Below are positions 1 to 10,300 of a stretch of DNA of 64,000 nt, piece after piece. Numbering within the stretch: the first letter of the stretch is position 1; each line of letters starts with the position of its first letter. Location of the stretch: the NCBI GenBank assembly GCA_963573315.1, contig OY752148.1:1231263-1295262 (forward strand), in the 5' to 3' direction. Below the pieces are notes generated by a model, which was not told where the DNA came from, made no database searches, and was given only the letters and a program-made list of their open reading frames with translations. A program made the position numbers and the translations under genes. The stretch comes from Entomortierella parvispora (taxonomy: Eukaryota; Mortierellomycota; Mortierellomycetes; Mortierellales; Mortierellaceae).

Positions 1-651
1 GCAGGCGGCGTTCAAAGACTTGACGCCAAAGGGCACCATTGGCGTATGAACAAGATCCTTGTAGGCATAGACCTTGACGCCCTTGGAGAGGAAGACGCCA
101 GCGGTGAGGCGAGCAAAGTCGTTGGAATGGTGACGATGATCATGGCCAATGACGACTCCACGCTCCTTTGCGTTGGGCACGTTCTCCAGGACGTAAAGAC
201 ATAGTCCTTGGGACGCCTGGATGACAGTGAGGTCGTTCATCCGTGAGAATCCTGCTTCCATGGCGGCACGCAAACCTACAACAAAAAAAAAGCGAGATGT
301 ACAGTTCAGGCAAGAGGTTCTTTATCAAAAGACAAAGGCGCTGTCAGACAAAGAACGGTTCATACCAGCGGTGCCAAACTCGATACGGTGGCGAAGACGA
401 GCTTCCAACTCGGCCGTGTTGTTGGCCTCGAGGAGGGTCGAGATCTCTTTGCGGGTCTCTGGGTTCTAAGGGCACATTTAAGAACATGGTTTGATTCGTT
501 GTGAGCATGCATGCACATGAAGTTGCCCTGCACTGAAGTAAATTCTAACAGCAAAGGAGGGAATCGGGGTCGGGCATGAATGCATGCGTACCTGGTCCAG
601 TCGCAACCACTCGTGGGCAAGGTCGGTGATGGGGGTTTTATGTACGGTCAT
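1..651 (-). CDS. PGM2: Phosphoglucomutase / phosphoribomutase (PGM2 type), 5' end only
   Basis: Interconverts hexose-1- and hexose-6-phosphate (in fungi this subgroup also acts on ribose phosphates) in the cytosol. Three exons are visible: 592-651, 366-465 and 1-275, the last running off the window. Introns have GT/AG ends and frames close exactly. The first exon starts at ATG 651 and encodes 20 residues. The joined product contains EFGTAGLRA across the second splice site, followed by GFSRMNDLTVIQ and then GVVIGHDHRH and HTPMVPFGVK, all signatures of the eukaryotic alpha-D-phosphohexomutase family. The phosphoserine loop and metal site lie beyond base 1, so catalytic competence cannot be judged. 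About 139 of an expected roughly 600 residues are present. PGM2 versus phosphoribomutase cannot be resolved from this part. Confidence 0.9.
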
Positions 652-928
652 GTTGCAGGGAGCAATGGATGAATGAAGAGAGAAGAGGAAGGAAGAAAGA
701 AGAACGCAGCAACCCAGGAAAAGGTCCGCCCTGCAAAGACTCCCACGGCCAATAAGCTGATCCGCCCGTTGTGTCTGTCTATCTGCTGTGTGACCGTGTG
801 GAGACAGAGACCCACTTTTTTTCTCTCTTTATTTCTTCAAGAGTATGCCATGTAGAGCACCTCTATACGTGGGGCAGGTACCTTGCCCCCGGTCTGTCTT
901 GTGTCCACAGCCCCCATCCATCCATCCG

Positions 929-1783
929 TCAGTCGCCCCATTCGTGCTCTTGACGCGACCGCGACTGCTCTCGACCCCACTCGCGCAGCATCCTATCTGC
1001 CTCGTCAAAAAGGCTTCGAAATTTGTCTTTGTATAGCTCAGACGCCCTTTGAGTCCTTTGTAGATGGTGCTCCAGGTCCGCAACGCGCGCCTTCAGAAAC
1101 TGATTCTCCTCGGTAGCCTGCTGGACCATCGCGTAGAAATTTATCGCCTCAAAACCAAAAGGATCCATCCAAGGAATTGCCCCCTGCCCCTCTACCAAAC
1201 TGGGGAACCCGGCTATTGAACCAACGGGTCCCGATCTTGGGATCTCAGGTCCAAAATCTGACCACTGGTTTCGGATGTTTGAACCGGCAGGCCTCCATGC
1301 TCTGTCAGCAATATCTCTTCTGCTACCGCTACCGCTACCATTTCCTTGGAGTTGGTCCCTCTGACAGATGCTTGGCTGACGATATCTTGGCTTCTTTCGA
1401 TTGGCCCGTGCATGGCTGATCATCACGAAATTGTGTCCTTGCCTTTCACGAGTGTGCCGGTTTCTTTCACCACGGCCACTATTGTTGAAGGAAGTATCGT
1501 CAGATTGGTGGACATTTTCAATGCTGTTCATATTGCGGCGGTGGATGTGGTCGCCATTTATGACTGTCGTTCTTGAATTGCAGTAGTCTCCGTGATTGCT
1601 GCTATCATTTCCCTCTCTGTCGGAATCAGGTCCTTCTTTGGCAGAAGGGGTGGATGGACTGGGCGACAAGAGTTCCCGTGCTGAGCCGCTGTCGAGCCCC
1701 TTGATTTCCATTAGGCTGTCATCCTCCAGAAAGTAGGTCAGGGAGGGAGAGAGGTCGAGGTCTATTACAGTCTGAGCTGCCAT
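929..1783 (-). CDS. Hypothetical protein with C-terminal coiled coil
   Basis: Single-exon ORF of 284 residues, starting MAAQTVIDLDLSPSLTYFLE. I do not recognise a family. Residues 1-60 are acidic and Ser/Pro rich, 60-200 are polar and low complexity with basic patches such as RANRKKPRYR, and about 215-270 form a predicted amphipathic coiled coil (TEENQFLKARVADLEHHLQ) ending in Arg/Glu-rich sequence. That heptad segment favours a real protein over a chance ORF. Only 82 bp separate its start from the stop of the mpaB-like gene on the same strand, so its promoter must lie in that gap or inside the upstream gene, or the two share a transcript. The C-terminal end of the ORF faces the phosphoglucomutase gene across 277 bp. 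Confidence 0.55.
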   Translation of the reverse strand: MAAQTVIDLDLSPSLTYFLEDDSLMEIKGLDSGSARELLSPSPSTPSAKEGPDSDREGNDSSNHGDYCNSRTTVINGDHIHRRNMNSIENVHQSDDTSFNNSGRGERNRHTRERQGHNFVMISHARANRKKPRYRQPSICQRDQLQGNGSGSGSRRDIADRAWRPAGSNIRNQWSDFGPEIPRSGPVGSIAGFPSLVEGQGAIPWMDPFGFEAINFYAMVQQATEENQFLKARVADLEHHLQRTQRASELYKDKFRSLFDEADRMLREWGREQSRSRQEHEWGD

Positions 1784-1865
1784 GTTGGAAACAGGTTGTA
1801 CGAATGAAAAGGATGCGGCGGCCTAAAAGTGCTCAACTTTATAAGATTACCATCATGATCACAGG

Positions 1866-3256
1866 CTAATTTATCTGTGTTTTTTTGTCGCTGGCTAGTG
1901 ATTTCTCTTGTTGAACAGGCACTGGGTGCCCAGATGGAAGATGATGCGGAGGAGTGATTCCCGAGGGATGGAAAGAGACTGGGCACTTGCCTAGGAACTT
2001 TGAAGGTCCAAGGTCCTCGATGCGATAGCCATCCTTGTACACGGGCGCGTACTTGTTGAATGTCGCTACATAGAGACCATGCTCGTTCACATCCGAAGGG
2101 GATCGGATATTAGTGGATCTGCGGGGCAACATCAGGTTCTTGATGATCAGTCGTCGGATCTGCAGCACAGATTCAACACTGAAGGAAACACTCTTGGGCG
2201 GGTCGTCATATCCGAACGCGCGGCGGAGTCTAGGCGATAGAAGCGCGGCTACAACCTGACGGCCCAGTCGATGCATAAAGGTGGGCATTCGAGAAAGCAA
2301 ATGATCCACAGTTTTGTTTGCAATGGTAATATTTGATGTCGCAAAAACTGCATTCTTCTTTTCGTAATTCTGTAGTGATGTTTAAAGGTCGATTAGAAAA
2401 AAAAGATAAATAGGAACGATGGGCGGCTCATGGTTTTGATCATGTCAAGGAGTAGGAAAAAGGAATTACCTCGGCCCAAGCGACAACCTCTTCGTACGTC
2501 TTGGGAATGTTTTCAATCTTCATCTGTTCTCCATGATGGCGCCAGACAGCGAAGAAGGCCTGAACAAAGACAGGACGAACAGCAGTTAGACACCATTCTC
2601 TTTTTCATGACACCCAACCTAGGAACGACAATGCACCATTCACTTCCGGACAAGAGATATCTTACGTTGCATTCCAACTCTGTTACAGGTCGCCATTCGT
2701 AACGGTTAATGAACGAGGGAGGCTCTTTGATAAATAGAGCGAGCGTGTACAAAAAGTCCTCTTGCTTGATGGGGTAGTGCGAGTGAATGAAGTTCAGTCG
2801 CTCTTTTGCAGTAAAGGATCGCTGTTCATCCTTGGCTCGGTCCTCGGGGTTGTCTACGCCAGTAGTTGCGATCCTTTTCTGGTGCCTTGCATAACCCTGG
2901 GTCATCTCCAGGAGAATAAAGGCGGTATCATCCGCGCGTTTTGCAACTTCCTTTGAAAACTGCTGTGTTGCAGCGAGGATCTTTGAGATTGTGGGAATGG
3001 AGTAGGTCTTGAATAAGGCAAACTCGAGCGCAACTTCGCTTAGGTAAGGGAAATCCCAATTGACTGCCGTTGTGAGGACCTCGCGGGCGGCGGTGTAGTC
3101 TCGCAAAGGGATGGTCGAGTCAGGGTATTTTGCGAGCAACTTTTGGATGCGGCGATACCGCAGGTGACGGACAAGGAGCATGTAGGCAGCGAGGATCCCG
3201 CCACTTGAGGCGAGGCGAGGGTGCTGCTGGGCCATTCGTTGAAGTGCAGACCCCAT
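1866..3256 (-). CDS. mpaB-like ER-bound oxygenase (DUF2236 family)
   Basis: Three exons, 2666-3256, 2470-2559 and 1866-2369, give 394 residues. The family (mycophenolate MpaB and rubber oxygenase Lcp relatives) comprises b-type heme oxygenases, in MpaB anchored to the ER. Residues 10-35 contain a hydrophobic segment (SGGILAAYMLLVRHL) fitting a membrane anchor. The core shows FPYLSEVALEFALFKTY, then RLNFIHSHYPIKQEDFLYTL with the conserved Arg/His cluster, and RYEWRPVTELE at the exon 1 end. Exon 3 has the C-terminal PTFMHRLGRQVVAALLSPRL block. Length matches fungal homologues (about 400). The start at 3256 is chosen over an upstream in-frame ATG (3496) because the extra sequence only translates a CT-rich leader. 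No biosynthetic cluster is nearby, so the substrate is unknown. Confidence 0.8.
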
Positions 3257-3952
3257 TTGTGATTTTTCAGGCGGAAAAAGCGGTTGGAAGTGAGAGGGGG
3301 AAGTAGAGGAGAGAGAAGTAAAGGGGCAGGAAGAACGAGAAGAAAGGAAGGAGAGCAAAGAGAAAAAGAAGAAAAAGAAAACAACCGGAAATGGGTCCTC
3401 GATTTTTATTCTTCCTAGCGCAACCGGTATGTGAGCATCATGGAGCCAAAACGGCTCGGCTTGCACAGGACGAAAAGGCTCGGAAAGAACTGCCATGTAC
3501 TACTGTACTATTACAGTACATGTTTACACCGGCTATATTAGAATACCCCAATACTCTCCTCCTCACATGTGAGGTTGCTTCTTGTCTTTGACCTGGATCG
3601 ATTGCTTGATGGCATACACGAAAACATCGAGTTAGCCCTCGGACGATAGTCTCTGTGTCGTCTGCATGTTTAGCGCACCAGGCTCTTATCCGAACGACGG
3701 TAAGGAAATCCTTGTGCAACGCTGTTCGAACTTTTTTTGCGCCCATCATGATGAGAGGGTCCCTCCATCAATCCATCAGTCTGACAAATGATCACGTGAT
3801 AACGTGACGTCTGTACAGCAATTCTGTATTGAAGTTGACCGTTTGCCGAGGCCATGCAACACCTTCACCACGTCTCCAACACGCGTCTTCCTCCATCATC
3901 TGCATTTCCTCCTCCATCTTTCCTTCCGTCCTCTAGCCCATTCAAAGCAACC
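3257..3952. other. Divergent intergenic region, mpaB-like / CAPZB
   Basis: About 700 bp between divergent genes. It holds the CT-rich leader of the mpaB-like gene (about 3290-3390), an 8-bp inverted repeat at 3494-3522 and a second CT-rich leader before 3953. A 103-residue minus-strand ORF (3438-3749, starting MMGAKKVRTALHKDFL) is open but I see no known family in it. Nothing else is supported. Confidence 0.5.
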
Positions 3953-5211
3953 ATGGTGAGTGGGCTGCATCCTAAAGGAATGAAATGGAATAGAGCTCGC
4001 TTCGTAGAGCCTTGGTATACTCACTCTCGCTCATGTGCCCCTTCCTGTACCTGAAGGCAGACCAGCTGGATTGTGCGCTTGACCTGATGCGTCGTCTGCC
4101 TCCTCAGAACACTGAGGAGAACCTGGCTTCGCTTGTCACTCTCTTACCAGACTTGACTGAAGACTTGTTGAACTCGATTGACCAACCCCTCAAGGTCCAG
4201 ACCTGCGAAAAAACTGGCAAGGAATATCTTCTTTGTGAATATAACCGCGACAGTAACTCGTATAGGTATGCATGAGATAAGAGGGCGCAAGGGGAGAAAA
4301 AGGACAAGGACAAGGACGGGACAGGATTTCCTGTCAAAACTTGGCGATGAGGATTTCCAAGCTCTGGATGATAACAATCGCGATTTTTCCAACTCAATAG
4401 ATCTCCTTGGTCCAACGAATTCAGCCCACCCTTGTCAGATGCAACATACCCGTCCTCGAAACTTCGGAAGCTTGAGATCACAGCCAACGAGGCCTTTGAT
4501 ACCTACCGAGAGCTCTACTTTGAGGGAGGAGTGTCTTCTGTTTATTTCTGGGACATGGACGTAGGCTTTGCAGGCGTCATCTTGATCAAGAAGGGTAGGT
4601 GGTTTCCTTCCTTTTTTGCACGTTGTTTATAGATCCTTCAAGGAAACCGGGATACCAGTAACCAAAGGACGCCATAGGCTTTACTAACTAAAGGTCCGCT
4701 CGATCATTCTTTAGTTGGCGATGGTACTCGCAGAATGAAAGGCGCTTGGGATTCGGTCCACGTCTTTGAGGCTCAGGAACGCGGCCGCAATGCAACATAC
4801 AAGTTGACCTCGACTGTCATGCTTTACATGGTCACCAACAAGCCTGAGCTTGGCCATCTGAACTTGTCAGGCAGTATGACCAGACAGGTAAGCTCTATAT
4901 TCGATCAACTCCAAGGCAGGAATCCCAAAGTTGAGCCTGCCACTGACCCACGATATCACTTTTGCAACGGCAATTCATAGGCTGAACAAGAGTTTGTAGT
5001 GGATGACCCCACAATGCACATTGCCAACATTGGACACATGGTCGAAGATATGGAGATTAAGATGCGACACTTGTTGAGGGACGTTTACTTTGGAAAGACC
5101 AAGGATACGGTCAATGACCTTCGTTCCATTGAGTCACTTGCAGAGACGAGGAAGCAGCAAGAAATCCAAAAGGAGATCATGGCGAAATTGCAGGAAAGAC
5201 AACAGCGCTAA
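3953..5211 (+). CDS. CAP2: F-actin-capping protein subunit beta
   Basis: Forms a heterodimer with the alpha subunit that caps actin barbed ends. Five exons: 3953-3955 (only the ATG), 4057-4265, 4401-4594, 4715-4887 and 4981-5211; all frames close, giving 269 residues, the normal family length. The product begins [18 protein letters not shown], the family's invariant N-terminus, and contains [26 protein letters not shown] and [11 protein letters not shown]. The C-terminal tentacle ([20 protein letters not shown]) that contacts actin is present. The start codon being spliced as a three-base exon is unusual but is required to reach the conserved N-terminus; the leader before it is CT-rich. Confidence 0.95.
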
Positions 5212-5569
5212 TTGGATTCAGTCTTCAGTCTTCAGTCTTCATCTAGTTAAAGGACTTTCATCCGACCGACACTTTTAGTTATCATCGCAAGTAAAACTAT
5301 TTGTTTTTATGGATTGCTTCGACTTTTTTATAAATATTGAAAAGCACATAAGTCAAAATTAGGCAAGCCAGAGCCAGCCAATGCCAATGGCAGCAAGGCG
5401 AAGCAGCATTATTTTAGATATGATGTCCTCTAAATCCAATTCAGGCCCTGCCTTTTTCATCACAACCTCAGCAGCATCCTTTTAGTCTTGCCACTGCCAA
5501 CGTTCTTCTCCTCTTCACCTCCTCGCCTCCTCGCCTCCTTCACCTCCAAGCACTCCTTTTCTTTCGACA
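5212..5569. other. Intergenic region 3' of CAPZB
   Basis: 358 bp. AT-rich 3' part of the capping-protein transcript (about 5270-5350), then a CT-rich stretch with repeated CCTCGCCT units at about 5505-5560, resembling the leaders of other genes here and supporting transcription into the ORF at 5570. Confidence 0.4.
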
Positions 5570-5902
5570 ATGCCAGCCTCGATTAAGCGTTATGTTCCGA
5601 ATCGTCCGGCAGATCGCACTCAGATAAATCAGGTTGTCCACGTCGCTCTCGCTCCAGGCCAAACCGTCCAATTCACTTTGGTTCCAGGACAACCCCTCCT
5701 AGCTCCAGGGGAGCCCGTTCAAGTCGTCCTCGCTCCAGGCCAAGGTGTTCTCGTTCCTGGTCAGGTCGTCCAAGTCATTCTCGCTCCTAGTCAAGTTGTC
5801 CTCGCTCCAGCTCAAGTTGTCCTCGTTCCAGGCCAGGTTTTCCCAGTTTCAGGGCTTGTCTTTGCCCCTCCCATGGTTGAGGACACCTTCATGGCCGAAT
5901 AG
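5570..5902 (+). CDS. Small LAPGQ/LVPGQ tandem-repeat protein
   Basis: 110-residue ORF, starting MPASIKRYVPNRPADRTQIN. From about residue 25 to 98 it is built of alternating 10- and 7-residue units of the form L-[AV]-P-[GS]-[QE]-x-[VL], with VQ-[VF]-[VIT] added in the longer units; about nine copies can be counted, the last ones degenerate. The pattern resembles elastin-like or beta-solenoid repeats; there is no signal peptide, membrane segment or recognised domain. The CT-rich leader immediately upstream argues for expression. Repeat-driven chance ORF is the alternative, since the underlying DNA is itself repetitive. Function unknown. Confidence 0.5.
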   Translation: MPASIKRYVPNRPADRTQINQVVHVALAPGQTVQFTLVPGQPLLAPGEPVQVVLAPGQGVLVPGQVVQVILAPSQVVLAPAQVVLVPGQVFPVSGLVFAPPMVEDTFMAE

Positions 5903-7370
5903 AAGGGATGGCAAGGAAACGTTATCGGCAAACTCAGAGACGAACTTCAATACGCCTGCCGCCTGTTATGATCGTGGTCGAGTTCAAGCTCCATGGCTCT
6001 CCTGCACTCTGTCTCTGTCTCTTCCCTGCAAATCAAATCCATGAGACTCTAGCCTCCTTTTCTGCTCTTTTCCCTCTTCCAAGTTCCGTTCCCGCTCGCT
6101 GTCTTCCTGCCCGGGTGTTCTCCAAAGGGGAGGCGCCCAGTTTCTGCAGGGAATGCCAAGAAAACAAGGTGTCGATACCGCTTAGTGCTTTAATGTCTGG
6201 CCCATCAAGTAATCCCCCGGACGGGGAGAGTGGCGATCGAGTCGCTCTGTCGCGAGAGGTCTTGGTGGTCCCTGCATGAACGACGATCCATCGTGAAGTC
6301 TCTGCTTCGCCACAACAGCAAGTCCTGATCAAAGAAGATCCGCAGCAGATCCTGCTCCGAGATCCTGCTCCGAGATCCAAAGATAGGTGGCCAGGCGGAT
6401 CCCAGACCAAAGGCACCAGTCGACTTTCACCATTGCTTCATGTGAATGGACGTTAGTGAGATCATCACTAGCAATAAATAACGAAATAACGCTCAGTCTG
6501 TTCAAGGTCGGACAAAGACCCTGTGGCGAAGTTGTAGAAAGAGGCGAAGATGTAAGAAAAAAGGCGGAGCATGGCGAAGCCGCATGCCACGTTTTCTCGC
6601 CGCGTTTAATTGCTCCCTTTTGCTCTCTCGTTTCTTTCTTTCTTTCTTGAAAAGTACCCAAGAGTTTCTCTGTGGGTCTCCATGGATGGGAATCATTGTG
6701 TTTGGTCTGTGCTGCAAGGCTTGTAGCCAAATGAACACTGGTAACAGAGGCAAGGAGATAGATGGAAGATATATGGATGGATGGATTGATGGAGGAATGG
6801 ATGGAGGAATGGATGGAGGAAAGGATGGATAGATGTACAGCTTGCATAGCATGGGCGAGAGGATGGAAGACAGATTGGGATGGTAACAAAGCAAGAGGGA
6901 CGACGGATTGTCCTGGCAAAGAGTGGGCAAGTGGGCAAGATGAGCACGGACACATGCTCAAATGTGACAGTTGCAATAACAAACAAAAAAACTCCCGCAT
7001 CCCGCGCTCGTCCCTGTTTTCCCGTGTCCGTTTGGGCGCAGCACGTGCAGGGGGCGGGGCTGGACGCGTCTGCTGTTCTTCAGAGAACAATACGCGTGGT
7101 TTGACCATCGGAGCATCGCGCGATAGACAGGTCAGGGGAGGCCAGTCCATTGAAGAATCCTGGCCCCCGCCGTGTCTGTCCTTTCGATCGAGATCCTCAT
7201 TCTGATTCTTCTCATGTCCCCGTCCCAGGTTCATTCCCAATGGAGCTGAGATGCAGCGCCAAGTATTGCTCCATGCACCCTTGCTCTCCCATTTCTCTCA
7301 TCCCACCCATGTGCACTCATCAACCTTTGTCCCCCACAGATAGAGGACTCACCCCGCCCCAAGATACCGC
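5903..7370. other. Long gene-poor region upstream of the FUSC/BRE4-like gene
   Basis: 1.47 kb without a gene I can support. It carries a short tandem repeat of gatcctgctccgaga at about 6343-6375, a T/C-rich run near 6630-6650 and the ATGG microsatellite listed separately. Several open frames exist on both strands but their products are low-complexity translations of repeats. It probably holds the promoter and leader of the gene at 7371. Confidence 0.5.
6774..6832. repeat. ATGG/GGA-type microsatellite
   Basis: Imperfect ATGG repeats interspersed with GGAGGA; open frames crossing it on both strands translate to poly-IHPS or MDGG strings and are artefacts. Confidence 0.8.
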
Positions 7371-10300
7371 ATGTCCCTTAAAATGAAATCCTCTGCTCAG
7401 GGTGCCTCTCAAGACGGATCGGATCCACAGGGATCCCGCGCGTCGCCACCACAGTCCAGCAGCAACCGCCGATTCAGTGCCTTGTTGTCCTCGACGGGGT
7501 CAGAATCGACTTATTCTGGACAGTTGCCAGGTACTCCCCACTGTCTCGCTCCTTCGATGTGCTTTACACCATTGGACGATAAAGCCGGTCAAAACAGGGA
7601 TCCAGCACATAACAATGATAGGCCTTCCACTTACAGAGGCAGGACGATGTCACAATCAAACTCGTTGCACGAGGGTCGGACTGGATGGGATGAAGACAAT
7701 GCAGGGCCTTCGAGTTTTCTTCCGCCCATGGGAAAATTGCAGCCGCGCTCTGGATCCTCTGCGAAGCCTCGATCCTTACGATCCTTCTCTACTTCCTCTG
7801 CCTCGGTCTCAGCGGAAGCTGTGCTTTCACTCCCGCTGTCGGTTACAAAAAGAAGAAGATCAAGTGTGGGTGGAGGGGGAGCAGAATCAAGAGAGGAGCA
7901 GTTGGATACCCAACAACCAAGGTACGAATTTAAAAAAAAAAAAAATAGACCAAAATACAAAGAAAAGAGAACCATAGATGTGACCTAATACTTCATGTTT
8001 TAGTTTTTTTAACCTTGGAGAGTTTAACAATCCAGCCCGAAGCGACTCGGATAGCCCAGACAACTCCCAATCGGAGTCTTCCAACGCGCCTTTAGGGCCA
8101 TCCCCAACGCGTTCACTGTCGGCTGAATCCATCGGCAGTTCCAATTCTGTACCGTTCGAACCGCCACCACCGCCACCACCGTCGCTCTGGAAACAATTTA
8201 CAGGAAATTTTTCAAATCGAGTGATCAAGCGACACCTCAAATTCATGTTAGCCCTCTACCTATCTTCTGCTTTAACATTAATCCGCCCTGTAGCCCTCTA
8301 TCTTGGCCCCACACCATTCCTCGCCAACATCACAGTTGTGTTTATGCACCCTGCAAGGACGGTTGGATCGCAACTAGAGGTCACAGTCTTCAGTGTGATC
8401 GGGGCTTTGCTCGCAACGGTATCGATTCTACCCTGTCAGTTGGCGATCGTAGCTTACAATCAAAAGTATAGAGCTGAGGGAGACTCAGCGGCTTGGGCGA
8501 TTGAGGCGATATGGTTCTTTTTTGGCATCTGGATCATGACGACGTGGAAGGCTCGATACGCCAAACTCAGCTGGACCTTCCTGATTTTTACGATTGCAAA
8601 CATCTTTGCTCACAGCACCATGCACACTATCATGAGCTTCGATATCCACAACTACTTGACTCTCATTGGCCCCATAATGGCCGGCGTCGGTATTTGTCTA
8701 TTTGTCAATATTTTTTGCTGGCCTGAGACGGCAAGCGAGGGATTAGGGTAAGTTCTTTTGCCTAACAAAATGCCATGTAAAATGGCAATATATACTTATA
8801 GTCTCACTCTTTAATTGATAGACGTGCCCTAAATGAATCTTTGGATACATCCAGAACACTACTGAACCTCAGCACTCGATCATTCCTGCTCCATCATAAA
8901 ACGATTGCTCTACCAAAGTCCGTACTGGAAAACGCACAAGATGAGGTGAGGAAGGCACAAAAAGAACTTTATAGCGCCTATCGAGAAGCACGGTATGAGG
9001 TGACATTCTCGAAGACAGATCCCGCGGATTACAAGGAAGTCAGGGTCGTAGTTTCTGCTTTGATGCGACATTTGGGATCGATGAGTCTGGTAGTTCAGAA
9101 CGAACGACTGCTGATGCTGGGACATCCTGATCGCGATGATGATGACCTGCTCAGTGGAGAAACACCCGAGTCTGAAGATAGTGGCAGTGATACCGATGAC
9201 CGCCAAAAAAAAGTTGACAAAGGAAAAGCGGTCGTTCGACCAGACGCACAGTCGCTCAAGTACGAAACACATCTTCCGTTGCATCGCCGGCGCTCTAGCA
9301 GGTCAATAGATGGACTAAACAGGACTCCTGAGGTTGGTAAACATCGCCGGAAGCGGGGAGGCGCCGAGGAAGTTCGACGTGTGCGTCAGCTCCTACTTCG
9401 GGCCGAAAATTCGACAGAGTTCATGTTGAAAGCCCGGCAATCTCAGCAAGAGAAGAGCAAAAACTTGACTCGATCCAATGATGATTCTCAAAAGGATCCC
9501 TCGCAGTCAAGTCGTCCTGCAGAAAAGAGCAAACTCGATCAACCCGAACCTGGACTGGAGAAACAGCGGTCAGATACTGGAAGGTCCCACTTATCCGTTA
9601 CAGCGAGCCCTCGGCAATCATTGGAGGGAAACTCAGGGAAACTCGACGGCGACAGAGCACATCCTCTAGGATCAGAAAAGATCTCAAGTTCGGGCCCGCC
9701 TTTTCCGTCTCGCGACGATGACTCCAATAGCGTGGGAAGCGATTTGATGGAGATCGAGGTCAGAAAGGCGGCTGAAAACTTTAAAGAAAAAAAAAGGAGA
9801 CAGAAAAAGATATTGGCGAAAAAGGAAGAAGAAGACGCGGTGGCTCGAGCAATGCCACCCAAGGAAGTTGCATTTGGTGACCGCAGGTTGTTCTTGTCTT
9901 TTCTCGATACTGTCCGCGAGCCCTTGCAGCGCCTGAGTGATTCATGTTCCAGAGTCATCGTATCAATGGAAAAGGAGATCGTGGTGGGCCTGAACGTCGA
10001 GCAGGACCGCCTGGAAAGGATCAGAAGGCGAAACGCCCAGCGGGAAGCCATCGTCCGAAGAGCGGACCAAAACAGTAGGCGGCCTACAAACCCAACAGAT
10101 ACCGCAGCTATTGCTTCCGCGGGTTCAGAGGCTACGACAAACTTGAACCCTCTTTCAGGTCCTAATAGTACGGATGAACCTCTTTCTTGGGAAAGAGTAA
10201 AGATGCTCATGAAAGTCAAACAGAGGATGCTAACTCAAGAGGAGTTGGACTACGCGGAAGCAATTCGAGAAGCACGAGGAAATTCAGATCGAGGAAGGAA

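Noticed and set aside
3660-3735. tRNA-like stretch with GTTCGAAC and CTCTTATCC
   Set aside because: The A-box is poor and the putative T-stem does not pair; no cloverleaf can be drawn.
6329-7240. 303-residue minus-strand ORF upstream of the BRE4-like gene
   Set aside because: Its central part translates the ATGG microsatellite into IHSS/PSIHPS strings, and no domain, leader or splice pattern supports it.
9539-10219. 226-residue minus-strand ORF inside the BRE4-like gene
   Set aside because: Lies antisense to a continuous 1,000-codon exon and has no recognisable content.
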